64,000 nucleotides of DNA from Turbatrix aceti (GCA_963969345.1 OZ017767.1:10298471-10362470); one strand, 5' to 3'. Counted from the stretch's first letter, positions 33,446 through 45,730 are shown. Notes: a model not told the origin generated them from the sequence alone. Numbers and translations are program-made.

Positions 33446-35997
33446 TCAGACGCGCTTAATTCCTTCTCCTAGAGCTTTCATGACGTCAGAGATGGACAGA
33501 CGAGCGCGTCGATTAAAGTCCCTCATGTTTTTTGAATTAAACAATTTTGCCAGTCTTTCGTCCGTCAGCCGATATCGAGACTGGAATTTGGCAAGCTCAG
33601 ATTGAACCTCCGGGGTGAACTCCAATTGACCGACGTATCTGTTCCAAGCTGATTCAACGGTGAGAGTGACGGCTTTTAGTTGCTAAAAAAAATTTGATGA
33701 ACGTAAAAAAATCATCGAAATCATAATTAATCAAAATTTTTAGAAAAGTGTCAGTTTGTATAAAAAAAGCTGTTATTTCAAGTGGAAAATAATTTTCCGT
33801 TCGAGACCAAAAGCATTTCTTTGGTAACCAACATAGATTTTGGCCCATATTTTATTATTCATGTTTTTTGTTCAATTTTTTTGCATTCGTTTTCGAACAA
33901 AAAACATATTTTTTTAAAATAAAATCCGCAATAATTCATACCTTGTAAATTTCCGACATATTCAGTTTTTTATCGTTAGCCAAAATGCTTCTGGTAGCAG
34001 CTGGATCGTTAAACACGGCTTTTAAGACGGATTGAAAAAAAATGTCACTGTCGATTACAGGATTCCCGCCATCAGTGAATCCTATCTTCTTTCCATTAGG
34101 ATTGTTATTGAACATGATTTCACCGCTTGAATAAGACCTATTCAGCTTGATAATCAAATTCATGGTCAGATCATCGAGATTCAGCATTCCCAAAAGAGAA
34201 AGTGGCACAAAGTCAAAACCGAGATTTTGAAACATTGAGACGTAGATTTCGCGGCATAAATCGGTGGTGAGTGCGCAAGCTGAAATCATGATTTTCAGGG
34301 ATGGAAAAACGGCCGCAATCAAAGATTTTTAAAATTTTTTTTAAACGACTAAAACTGAGGTAAAATTGAGGTAAAAATTTATGTTCTTCGACAAAAAATA
34401 GCAAAGAATATTTCGCAACTTTTACCACGAAAAATATTTCGGAAATCAAAACGATAAAACACAAATTACCCAACTTTACGTTTTTCTACCCGAAAAACAA
34501 AATTTTGCCCAAATAATAAAAATTATCAATTCGACATTTTTTTTTCATTTGACATTTTTTTTCATTTTTTTTTCAATCGTGAAGATTTTTAAATTTCGAT
34601 AGAAAAAAAATTTTTTTTTAACAAAAAAAATCTAAACAAAAATAAAATTTTGTTTCAGAATATCAAAAAAAAAAAAATATTGTTCGCCCCTCTCCAAATC
34701 GTTACCTGGGATATGGTGTTCGTCAAGAAAACGCTTGAAAAGATCCAATCTTTGAAGATAGAGCAGACGACGGTAACGGGCACCCGACTGTTGAGGAAGA
34801 ACGTCTCCCACATTTCGAGCAACGTGAACGGATGCCAAATTGATCAGTGAATCCCGGTTCAACAGCGCAGACGACTCTTCGGCGTCCTGATTCTGGTCCA
34901 AGCAGCTTCCGGCTTCAGACGCACTTTCTGACCTCTCAAACGACCCAGATGATTCAATTACGGTATAAAAAGACCGCGATCGTGGTTTTTTTTTTCGTTT
35001 TGGGGCAGGTTCGACGGAGTTTCGCGGAAAATCGGTTTTTTCTTCCATTTCAGATGATTCCAGGATTTCTGGCTTGACAGGTGCGTTTACAGGTGACGCA
35101 GACCATCCGTGTGATTGCTCAGAATTGTTGATTTCTGAGTTGTGATCGCAGAAACCTCCAGAAGACGGATTCCAAGCGGGTGAAGACGCTGCTACAGGGG
35201 AACTTTCCATTGGCAGCACGGGGACATATTTGACCGCAGAAACCGGTGTTCTTTTGATTCTGGCAACCGCAGAAGACGCCGCAGGTGTTGTTCCGTCATT
35301 TGACAAACAAGTCGACTGACCGATGACCAAGGCAGTGCCAGCGGAAGTTCCACAAACTGCATACGAAGCCGGTGGCCGGATCACGGAAATCTGAAATATG
35401 CTTGTAAAAAAAACTGTCAATCGTACATAATCAGGGACAGCCGATTTTTTTGTACACAAAAAAAAGTTAATTTTGTTCGAGAAATCGAACGAACGTGAAC
35501 ATTTTTATTAGTGTTCGCGAACGAACACGAACGAACAACGAACAGATTTTTTCACATATTTCTTTTTTCTGTCTTTTTTTTGTTTTTTTTCACGAACGAA
35601 AAAAATTTAAATTTGTTCGCAAACGAACACAAACTTTCGCCCATTCCTGATCGTAATATAACAAATAGAAAAAAACCCACAGCGTTGGATTCGACAAAAT
35701 CAATACGAATTCTGTTTTTGGGCGCGACGATGAGTTCATCCGGATTCAAAGCATCGACATAGGTATCGAGGTCTTTGTCGTAGATCTGGACTGATGAACA
35801 GGTGACGACGGTGAATATGTGCTGAACACAAAAAAAGAAACAGTCAGCAGACGTCAAAAAAAAGAAAAACCCACAGGCCAAAGATGCCGACCGATATCGC
35901 CGAGTGTGACATCGCCGACGGATATGTCGACTTTCAAATTACGCTCGTAATTCTTACCGGTAGATTGAGTAGTTCGAGTAACAACCAGGATGGACAT
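33446..35997 (-). CDS. MSILV-3, chimeric family member with a different C-terminus, 507 aa
   Basis: Exons 35997-35875, 35821-35681, 35390-34706, 34279-33942, 33682-33446. The first two exons and the ISVIRPPASYAVCGTSAG start of exon 3 are canonical. From mid exon 3 the protein departs from the family: there is no NWLN/APGHSLNFRR core and no RTERAIAHP module. Exon 3 ends in phase 1 at a CCCAG|GTAAC donor and joins in frame to an exon with CREIYVSMFQNLGFDFVP and DDLTMNLIIKLNRSYSSGE. The last exon encodes a helical, basic tail containing VQSELAKFQSRYRLTDERLA. I recognise no domain in the replacement half. Intron 2 contains a CGAAC/GTTCG-rich repeat. The acceptor of exon 4 is CATGATTTCAG. The new half could come from another local gene or preserve an ancestral end; the sequence alone does not say. 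Confidence 0.65.
35470..35650. repeat. CGAAC/GTTCG-rich repeat in MSILV-3 intron 2
   Basis: Several AACGAACGTGAACA-like and GTTCGCGAACGAACACGAAC-like units in both orientations lie between 35478 and 35640, bracketed by ATCAGGGACAG and CATTCCTGAT. A related patch is at 59516-59612. It looks like a small inverted-repeat element with internal repeats. Confidence 0.55.
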
Positions 35998-36090
35998 AAT
36001 TGTCTCAAAAACAGACAATTATGTCTGCATACAGAGAAAATGCAGACGTATAAAAACACTCAACAAAAATATAAAAACTGATGTTTGCTA

Positions 36091-36110
36091 CTCTCGACAC
36101 GAAAAAAATC
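36091..36110 (-). promoter_or_regulatory. Shared upstream element of MSILV-3
   Basis: Plus-strand CTCTCGACACGAAAAAAATC about 95-115 nt before the ATG. It keeps the CTCGnnACGAAA core but lacks the GCG prefix of most other copies. It lies within the 160-bp gap between this gene and MSILV-4. Confidence 0.5.
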
Positions 36111-36157
36111 AACGACAAAGTCGCAATTAATTTATTAATTATCAAAAAACACAGCAA

Positions 36158-38811
36158 TTACCTAAAACGATGAACACCATCTATAATCGATTCATCATGA
36201 ATCCCGTCTTTAATCGAACAATATACGGCATTTCCAAGCGGCGAACGGTTTTTNNNNNNNNNNNNNNNNNNNNNNNNNNNNNNNNNNNNNNNNNNNNNNN
36301 NNNNNNNNNNNNNNNNNNNNNNNNNNNNNNNNNNNNNNNNNNNNNNNNNNNNNNNNNNNNNNNNNNNNNNNNNNNNNNNNNNNNNNNNNNNNNNNNNNNN
36401 NNNNNNNNNNNNNNNNNNNNNNNNNNNNNNNNNNNNNNNNNNNNNNNNNNNNNTTTTGATGCCGTATATTCTGTCGAGAACGTGCAACAGTGGACAAAAC
36501 CAGTCTACAGGGAAAATATCCAGGTAGGTGGATACGATGATGAGCTGGGCTAGAACGTGGGGAAAGTGGACCGTGCGTCGAAAGATGCTACGGTCGCCAA
36601 CGAAGAGTCGATAGCCATTTTTGTCCGCGAGAATGACCGGATGAGCGATGGCACGTTCGGTTCGAATCCAGTGGATCGTTTCTTCGTCTGTGGCCTAAAA
36701 TTGTTAAATTGCTGATAAATTTTGTAGATAAATCGTAACTCACCTTTGCAATAATAATCAAATCCCGGATGAGTTGAATGGGAAGGCACTTTTGCTTTGT
36801 GATGGCAAAAAGGTGGACAAACTGCATTAAAGAATTTCGATCGCACATTCCAGAGGGATAAAGATCGTCGGGAACCGCGATTTTACTGTCGTTGAACAAT
36901 TCTTCGATCCGAGCAGAAAATTTTGTATTCCACTTGGCTATAAACTGAGCGCTGGTTGCAAAGGTTTTGTTCAGCCGGATTGTCCTTTCCAGCTAATATA
37001 AATAAAGCATGCATTTGTCAAACAAAAAAATTATTGTACAAAAACTCACCAAATCAGTTCGACTGAGAAGATAGGGAAAGTGGTCAAAAAGTACGTCAAC
37101 TTCCAAATCATCTATTTTTATGTATTTCATGAGCGCTTCCCTGTGTTCTGTTGCTCTGAAGTAATGATTGGTCTCCAATTCTTTCGTTGGTTGATCCCAT
37201 CTTCGCTGTTCCAAGATTATATCCGGCTTACGGAACCCCCAGGAATTTGGAAGTGAGAATTCGGAACTTCGGATGAGCAGATCGACAGCACCGGTACCGT
37301 TTGAGTTCGTAAATACGGTTGTATCGTAATCGAGATCGGCAGACAGTTTGAATAGAAAATCCCGGATAAAAGCGCGTCTGAAGTTCAGAGAATGCTCGGG
37401 AGCGTAGCAGTTGAGCCAGTCGGCTATCACGACAGACATCATTTTGATAATATCGTAATCCGGAAATTCTTTGAACGAGTGAATCCGGCTGACAAGAACT
37501 GGATAACGCATTCCCGAGTCGAGAGCGCGTTTTTTGAGTTCGTGAAAGAGTCTTGGAAGTTTTATGTGTGCGTAATTTCGGCCAAATGAAGAAGGCGGAA
37601 TTTTGGAAGGTTTTCGGGGTTTTGAAAGCTGTTTTTGATCGAAAGACAATTGTTGAGATTGTTTTGGTCGAGGAGGAAGAAGTTTAGAATTCTGTGTTTT
37701 AGGTTTGTGAATTTGAACATCCGGAACAAGTTCTGGTTGGATCAAGTCGTTCAATTGTTCCGGATACAGTTCAAGTACTTCTGGGTGACTGATTTTTGAT
37801 TCGGACTTCTGATTCTCAGAAACCAGCGTGTTTACGATCGGTTTGATATCCATTGATTTGATGGATTCTGATTTTTCAATCACAGGGACAACTTTTTGAC
37901 TGACGTTTTCAGAAACCTTTTCGGATTCATTTGTGGTCGTCAGATTAAACGATGGACTACAGTTGGACCGAGCAAGTGGCATTTCCGGTGTGGGAGAAGC
38001 TGAAGAATTGCTGTGACGTCGTTTTCGATTTTCTGGCGGTTGAATTTGGTTTTCCGCGTCGACGATATCCTGATTGTGATCCAAACAGTTTACGGATGAC
38101 GAATTTCCTGCAGGTGAAGCTACAGGTTCAGTGGAACGTTCAACCTGTTCCCGGATGACAGGTGAAATCAGACGTGGTTTTTTACTCGTCGTTGGAGTTG
38201 GATCAGGTGAGAGATCCTCTTGCAATTCATAACAAACCGGTACTTCTTTCTTCACCTTGTTGCAGTCAAAACGCGGAGTCTCAACTTCAGTTAGTTTCTT
38301 TTTGATTTTTGTCACCGAAGAAGTATCCACAGGTGCTCCAGTATTCGCCGAAGCCGTTAACTGACCGATGACCAAAGCCATGCCCGCAGAAGTTCCACAA
38401 ACTGTAAACGACGCAGGTGACCGGATTACGGAGACCTGAAATCCACAAAATTCATAAAATCGTCCAAACAATCAATTTATAAAACCCACAGCATTTGAAT
38501 GAACAAAATCAAGACGAACTTTGTTTTTAGGGTGAACGATGAGTTCCTCAGGACTCAAGACGTCTACGAAGTCTTCAAGTTCTTTGTCGTAGATTTGGGC
38601 TGAGGAACACGTCATTGTAGTGAAATGCTGCAAAGAAATTTTCGATAGTATTTATCATACGAGCAGATTAAAAAAGGAAAAAACTCACAGGCCATAAATA
38701 TCGACCGATATCGCCGAGTGTGACATCGCCAACGGAAATGCCAACTTTGAAAGTTCGTTCATAAGCAGGTAAGGTGGACAGTGTAGTACGAGTAACAACC
38801 ATGATGGACAT
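36158..38811 (-). CDS. MSILV-4, family member with an assembly gap in its last exon
   Basis: Exons 38811-38689, 38627-38490, 38435-37050, 36992-36744, 36694-36158. The last exon contains 200 N at 36254-36453. Everything upstream is open and in frame. Exon 2 is one codon shorter than usual. The linker is long and has CLDHNQDIVDAENQI followed by a RKRRHSNSSASP basic motif. The core has NWLNCYAPEHSLNFRR, and the C-terminal modules are near identical at DNA level to those of MSILV-5, introns included. After the gap a short tail ends HRFR and a stop. Comparison with MSILV-5 suggests that few if any bases are really missing in the gap, so the true protein is probably close to 760-765 aa. Confidence 0.7.
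36254..36453. other. Assembly gap of 200 N
   Basis: Exactly 200 undetermined bases, a conventional placeholder for a gap of unknown size. It breaks the last exon of MSILV-4. Confidence 0.99.
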
Positions 38812-39236
38812 GATTCATCCCAAAATGAGAGATCAACCACGAGAAAAGTGCATAAATGCGTAAGAATGACGAAAAAAGGGGACGAAACAAAAAATTACAA
38901 ATGCAACGAAAAAAATTTGCGTTTTCGTCGCAAAAAATACTGTATTTGCTTTCTCTTTCATTTTGCGGCAATCGATATTTGTCAATGATTGGTAAAAATT
39001 ATGGAACAATGCTAAATTCAAAATTTCAAGCCGAACTGCTCGTATGCTCTTTTCATCGATTTTGGCTAGGAAGACAACTTTGTTCCGGTAAACGGTAAAA
39101 AATCCATTACACGTATGCAAATGCAGATTGTTTTTTTCATCATCGACGTCAGCAAAAAATCGACAATCGTCGTTAGCAAAAATAGTAGCTCAATAAATAT
39201 GAACAACAAGTATGTACCTATAAAGTTATAGGATAC

Positions 39237-41770
39237 TTACATGGATTTACGAAAGCCGCTTTTGATGGAACAAAACACAGAATGTCCATGTGACGATTGA
39301 TTTCTTGTTTTGATGCCGTATATTCTGTCGAGAACGTGCAACAGTGGACAAAACCAGTCGACTGCATAAATATTCAGGTAGGCGGAGACGACGACGAGGT
39401 GAGCGAGGACATGAGAGAAAAGTGCCGTGCGTCGAAAGATGCTACGGTCGCCAACAAAAAGTCGATAGCCATTTTTGTTTGCGAGGATAACAGGATGAGC
39501 GATGGCACGTTCAGTTCGAATCCAGTGGATCGTTTCTTCGTCTGTGGCCTAAAATTGTTAAATTGCTGATAAATTTTGTAGATAAATCGTAACTCACCTT
39601 TGCAATAATAATCAAATCCCGGATGAGTTGAATGGGAAGGCACTTTTGCTTTGTGATGGCAAAAAGGTGGACAAACTGCATTAAAGAATTTCGATCGCAC
39701 ATTCCAGAGGGATAAAGATCGTCGGGAACCGCGATTTTACTGTCGTTGAACAATTCTTCGATCCGAGCAGAAAATTTTGTATTCCACTTGGCTATAAACT
39801 GAGCGTTGACAGCAAAAGTCATCTCGTTCCGGATTGCCCGTTCGAGCTAAAACATTCCTACTGTTATCCCAGAAACCAAAAAAAAAGATAAAACCTCACC
39901 AAATCCGTTCGCTTGAGAAGATATGGAAACCAATCGAAAAGAACATCAACTTCCAGTTCATCCTTTGTTATAGAATCCATGAGCGCATCCCTGTAGGCAG
40001 CAGTTTTTAAGAAATGATTGGTTTCCATTCCGCCAGTCGGATGATCCGATTTTCGCATTTCTTCGATGACATCCGGCACTGGGGGTACTGTAGTTGTGAA
40101 TACGGTAGGACTGTTAACGAGCAAATCAACAGCACCGGTACCGTTCATGTTCGTAAATTCGGATGTATCGAAATTGAGTTTTGAAAACATCTTGAATAGA
40201 AAATCCCGGATAAAAGCGCGTCTGAAGTTCAGAGAATGCTCGGGAGCGTAGCAGTTGAGCCAGTTGGCTATCACGACAGACATCATTTTGATGAGACCAG
40301 AATCCGGATTTTGTTTGAAAAAGCGAATGCGGCTGTGAAAGACTTCATAATGCATGCCTAAGCCGAGGGCATACTTTTTGAGTTCGGCAAAGAGCTTGGG
40401 AAATTTTAGGTGGGAATAATTTCGGCCAGGTGAACGTGTAGGATTTCGAATGTCAGAATTGGGATCCGGAAAGAGGTGTAGCACTTCGTGATTATTGGCT
40501 TTGACTTCAGGTGCGGAAGAGAGCTCCTGTTTCACCTCGTCGACTTCCTCAGAGAGCTTGGTCGGGTTCGATTGGGGCAGCCAAATCGTGCAGTGGATTA
40601 TGGTTAGACTGAGCAAGTGGCGTTTTCGGTGGGGGAGAAGCAGAAGAATTGCTGTGACGTCTTTTTCGATTTTTTGGCGAATGAATTTGGTTTTCCGCGT
40701 CGCTGATATTCTGATTGTGATCCAAGCAGGCTGTAGATGATGACGAATGCTTCGATGGCTGTTCAGGGACTCCTTTGTCTTTCTTTGCTGGGATGGATTC
40801 TGATTTTGGTTTTTCAGGTGAAGTGCAAACTTTCATTTTGTCAGTCACCGGGACAACTTTTTGACTGACGTTTTCAGAAACCTTTTCGGATTCATTTGTG
40901 GTCGTCAGATTAAATGATGGACTACGGTTGGACCGAGCAAGTGGCATTTTCGGTGCGGGAGAAGCTGAAGAATTGCTGTGACGTCGTTTTCGATTTTCTG
41001 GCGGTTGAATTTGGTTTTCCGCGTCGCCGATATCCTGATTGTGATCCAAACAGTTTACGGATGACGAATTTCCTGCAGGTGAAGCTACAGGTTCAGTGGA
41101 ACGTTCAACCTGTTCCCGGACGACAGGTGAAATAAGATTTGGTTTTTTACTCGTCGTTGGAGTTGGATCAGGTGAGAGATCCTCTTGCAATTCATAACAA
41201 ACCGGTACTTCTTTCTTCACCTTGTTGCAGTCAAAACGCGGAGTTTTAGCTTCAGCTTGTTCCATTTTGATTTTTGTCACCGAAGAAGACCTCATAGGTG
41301 TTCCATCATTCGCCGAATCCATCGACTGACTGATAACAAAGGCCTTGCCCGCAGAAGTACCACAAAATGAATAAGACAAGGGCGGTTGGATCACAGAGAC
41401 CTGAAATTCAAATAATTCATAAAATCGTCAAAACAATCAATTTATAAAACTTACATCATTTGAATGAACGAAATCGATGCGAACCTTGTTTTTAGGCCGA
41501 ACGATGAATTCCTCAGGATTCAAGACGTTAACGAAGTCCTCGAGTTCCTGATCGTAGATCTGAGCGGACGAACAGGCTGCAGGGATGAAAGCATGCTGAA
41601 AAAAATAGAAAGAAAAATCGTTGTCAAGTTTGCTCGAAAAAACTCACAGGCCAAAAATATCGGCCGATATCTCCGATAGTGACATCGTCAGCGGAAAGAC
41701 CAACTTTCAACCGGCACTCAAAAGACTTGCCGCTAGACAGAGTAACACAGGTGATGACCAGGATGGACAT
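39237..41770 (-). pseudogene. MSILV-5, family member with a one-base frame break and a duplicated linker block
   Basis: Exons 41770-41648, 41595-41455, 41400-39900, 39846-39598, 39548-39237. Exon 3 has 1501 nt, one more than a multiple of three. The 5' frame stops just after AAPIEPDQAL near 40550, while the downstream frame carrying SEEVDEVKQELSSAPEVK and the intact NWLNCYAPEHSLNFRR core is open. The linker contains two successive versions of a ~50-residue block (CLDHNQDIGDAENQI... and CLDHNQNISDAENQI..., each followed by RKRRHSNSSASP), an internal tandem duplication not seen in the other copies. Exons 4 and 5 are intact and end GFRKSM. One base of sequencing or assembly error would restore an open frame, so calling it a pseudogene is provisional. 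Confidence 0.6.
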
Positions 41771-41865
41771 GATTCATCCCAAAAAAAAGATATATGAGAA
41801 ATCAGCCACGAAAAAACAGGCGCGAAAACGAAACAAATGCAACAAAACTTGATAACATCGATATT

Positions 41866-41884
41866 TGCGCGTCTCGACACGAAA
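41866..41884 (-). promoter_or_regulatory. Shared upstream element of MSILV-5
   Basis: Plus-strand GCGCGTCTCGACACGAAAC about 96-114 nt before the ATG, full match to the family element. Confidence 0.55.
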
Positions 41885-41970
41885 CAATTACGTTTTGTTA
41901 ACAAAATTTAGCCAAATCGTGCGATTACGATATTCTTGGTGTACGGTACTTTCGCTTTACGATGTTACAA

Positions 41971-43070
41971 GTATCACACGGTGAGAGCGTGTTCCCAACG
42001 CGAAAATTTTTTGCGAATGTGTAGAAGTGTTATGTGTTCAGCGGCAGTTTTCTGGCATTCAAATAGCTTGTTTTTTTTTGGCATTTTGCCATTATATTGA
42101 GCTAAGTCCAAGCTTTTGAATGCACTTTGCGCGGTATCAATCGCTTGTGAACCAACCTCGCTGCAAGCGTCCAAAGAGAGAAAATATTGATTTTTTGTGT
42201 AGGCCTATTTCAATTCCTGTGCGGAAAATTGAAAATTTGGCGATTTGTTTGTGTTCTCCCTACCCAATGATGGGATTTAAACCAGTACCCGTGACTTTTC
42301 GTTCAGTGCCGTTCACGGAGAGGGCAAATGAAATTTCGACTATTTTGACTACCTCACGGGTGCAACTATTTGTCATGATTTTGCACCAATTATGCTTTGT
42401 TTTGCTAAATCTGACCTCCGGATGCCAAAAAAACAAAAACAAAGTAGATATCACTATCCACAAGCGAGAGAGGCTTCGCAAAATGTTATAGTGTAACAGG
42501 GAACAATACGCGCGCGCGGTGTTACCCGGGTTTTCGACGGTCAGATAATCTGTAGTTTAGAAGGCTGCTACCTCGGCCGGAACTTTGGTTTATAATCTTT
42601 TTTTTTTGTTTTTTGGCATGAGGAGGTCAGATTTAGCAAAACAAAGCACAATTGGTGCAAAATCATGACAAATAGTTGCATCCGCGAGGTAGTCAAAATA
42701 GTCGAAATTTCATTTGCCCTCTCCATGAACGGCACTAAACGAAAAGTCACGGGTATTGGTTTAAATACCATCATTGGGTAGGGAGAACATAAACAAATGG
42801 CCAAATTTTCAATTTTCCGCACAGGAATTGGAATAGGCCTACACGAAAAATCAATATTTACCATCTTTGGACTCTTGCAGCAAAGTTGGTTTATGAGCAA
42901 TCGATACCGCGCAAAATGCATTCAAAAGCTTGGACTTAGCTTGACACAATGGCAAAATGCCAAAAAAATGCAAGTGATATGAATACCCGAAAACTGTCGA
43001 CGAATGCATTACACTTCTACACATTCGCAAAAAATTTTCGCGTTGGGAACACGCTCTCACCGTGTGATAC
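41971..43070. mobile_element. Foldback element of family FB-A, complete copy
   Basis: The terminal inverted repeat GTATCACACGGTGAGAGCGT starts at 41971 and its complement ends at 43070; arms of ~470 bp meet around 42500-42600. Internal blocks match the element at 1485-2940 (GTGTAGGCCT, GAGAGGGCAAATGAAATTT, TTTGCTAAATCTGACCTCC). This copy has complete ends and no nested insertion, so it defines the family. It sits between MSILV-5 and MSILV-6. No transposase frame. Confidence 0.88.
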
Positions 43071-43309
43071 GTATCAGTCGGGCCCGAATGCAATATTTCA
43101 ATGCAAATTTTTACGTTAACAAAATTCAGATAGCCTCAGCGAAAAAAAAACTCATCAGAACGGAAAAAAATTATAATCAGTGTTTTGGAGAACTTTGCGC
43201 GTCTTGGCACGAAAAAAAATGATTGCATTTTTTGTTACGGCGAAGATGCTGCGATTTTGGCCAGTGCAGCTAGACTACAATTTATTCGTTCACTAATAAA
43301 CCACAATGA

Positions 43310-45521
43310 TTAAGAAGATTCAACTTGGGAAGAAGATTGGACAACAACTCTATCTTGAAGCGCACGAAACAGATTTTCGCCGTTATCCCAGTGAACCGTG
43401 TCAATACCGTACATTCTGTTGAGTACGTACCACAAACGACGAAACGTATTCACCGGAGGAATATCGAAGAGGTTGGTTACGATGATGAGATGGGCAAGAG
43501 CGTGTAGGAAGCTTTGCGCGTGTCGAAAAATGATCCGGTTGCCAACAAAAAGTCGATATCCATCATTATCAGCGAGGATAACCGGATGGGCGATGGCATT
43601 TTTAGTCCGAATTTTCCGTACTATTTTCTCATCTGTTTTGCCCTAAAAACATGAATGACAAAAAAATTATAAAAATGAAAAAAACTCACATTTACAAAAA
43701 TGACCAACTTTTGTGGAACGCATTTCCATGAACTGCAATTCGCCAACGCAGAAAGTTTGATAAAAGCTCTCAGCGATTCTTTGTCGCGGATTTTGGGTGA
43801 ATACTGGCCACTGGAAATCGCAAGTTTGCGTTTGTCGAACAAATTCAAGATTTGAGGGGTAAAAAGGTTTTTCCAATTGTTGATGAACTCGTCCATGGTC
43901 GCTGGTGATTTACAGGTGTGCTGGAAGTCGTCTTCGAGCTGAAAAAAAGTTTTCCAAAAAATCAAGGGAAAAAATAACTTACAAAGTCCATTCGAACGAG
44001 AACGTACGGAAAACGATGAAAATATTCGTCAATTTCCAATTCGTCCAGCTTGATACGGTTGATGACGGTGTCCCGGAACGAAAATAAATTTTCGTCATAA
44101 AATGCAGCGATTTTTTCAGGGAGATCCCTCTGCACAATCAACTTGTCGACTTTGCCCGAGTAGTCCAGGTTTGTAAAAACCTGAATGTTGCATGTTTGCT
44201 TGGAAAGCAGCTCGGAGAGAAAATTCTGGACAAACGCGCGTCGAAAGTTGATAGAATGCCCTGGGGCATTGGCGTTCAGCCAGTTGGCCATTACGGTAGA
44301 TAACGTTTCGGCGCGTTTTGTATTCGACTTCTGTTTGACTCTGCTAAACCGGGGTCGTAGGTACTCATCGAGAATTCTCCACGCTTCAGGGTGTTTTTGA
44401 ATTTCAGTGACCGGTGAGGGTAGCGGTAGATGAACGTAACTTTGGCCTTCTGATGGTTCAAAGATCATCTTTCGTCTTTTTGCTGGTCGGGGATCAGACT
44501 GGGGTGAGTATCGTATGAAAGCGGGGTCTGGTTGCGGTGAAAAGACTTCAGAAGCAGAAATCAGGATTTGGGCTGATTGTGAGTCGAGCGATGATTTCCC
44601 CGGAGTGACGATCACATCTGGCTGCATCTGAATTATCGGAGACAGTCGTCGTAGTTTTCGTAGTCTCGGAGCGATTTCTACCGGGTCTTGAGGCGAAATG
44701 GGTTTCTCACGCCACAAAACAACTTTCTTGCTGTTGCCAAAGTCGGACGGTTCATCCATCTGATGTCTGTTGATTTTGACAACTGCAGGAGCCTTCTCCG
44801 ATGTTTCATGACTCGTCGAACCCGCAAACTGGCCGTTAAACAAGATGAGGGGTGAATCGAACAATAACTGTCCCCCAGGCGAAGTCTCTGTCTCTGGCTC
44901 AGGCGAACTCACCGTCAGATCCACGACATCCGGCTCAATCTGAAGATCAGGTGATATCAGCCGCCGAAGTTTCCTTGGTCCTGGAGCGAATTGTGGCACG
45001 TCGGGTTTTGTTGGCAGCAGAACAACTTCAGGCACTTTTGCACTCGCTGATACATCATTTTCCAATAGCCTGATGTTGTCCGAACTCGTAGACTCCCCGA
45101 TGACCGTAATCGTACCCTCCGACGCATAAGATGTCGGTAGTCGGATAACGGAAATCTGAAACATACAAAAGGCTTAAAAATGCTCGAAATAATCAAAATA
45201 TAAAACCCACAGTCTCGGATTGAACAAAATTGAAGCGTATTTTGTTTCCCGACTCAACGATAAACTCATCCGGATTCCAAGTATCTACATATCCATCGAC
45301 GTCTTCGTCGTAGATCTGGGCTGCTGAACAGATCATGTCATCGTAACCATCCTGAAAAAAAAAAACGTAATTGACCAAAAAAAGAAAAAAAAACTCACGG
45401 GCCAAAGATATCGACCGATATCGCCGAGCGTAACATCGTCAACGGAAATGCCTACTTTCCATTTACGCTCGGAGAATTTACCAGTAGGCGGTGTAATCCG
45501 GGTAGAAACCAGGATGGACAT
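43310..45521 (-). CDS. MSILV-6, intact family member, 672 aa
   Basis: Exons 45521-45399, 45351-45211, 45155-43983, 43938-43690, 43642-43310. Exon 2 is unusual in starting DGYDDMICSAAQIYDED rather than with the HVF/HVY of other copies. The exon 3 start has lost part of the CGTxxG motif (SYASEGTITVIGEST). The linker is Pro/Ser/Asp-rich with several RKLRRLISP- or LRRLSP-type basic patches in place of the usual KRRHSN motif. The core is canonical: NWLNANAPGHSINFRR and CNIQVFTNLDYSGKVD. Exon 4 is the most diverged of its set (SSGQYSPKIRDKESL). Exon 5 reads RTKNAIAHPVILADNDGYRL. It seems the most divergent of the complete members, so possibly an older branch. Confidence 0.8.
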
Positions 45522-45711
45522 GATTCACAAAAGAAAGGCCTACGAACAAAAAGAAAACGAGGCAAAATGATGACACGAAGTCTCGAAAAGCAAAATATGG
45601 CATTTGATAAAACCGCGCTATTTTTATAGATCGTATAATATTACGGTACACGACCAAATATTATTCACGGATCGCAAAAAAAGACGGCAAAAATTACGAC
45701 CAATGATTTTT

Positions 45712-45730
45712 GAGCGTCTCGAAACGAAAA
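45712..45730 (-). promoter_or_regulatory. Family upstream element between MSILV-6 and an exon-1 relic
   Basis: Plus-strand GAGCGTCTCGAAACGAAAAT, about 190 nt before the MSILV-6 ATG, farther than in other copies. A weaker version (AAGTCTCGAAAAGCAAAA) lies nearer, at about 45579. Confidence 0.45.
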
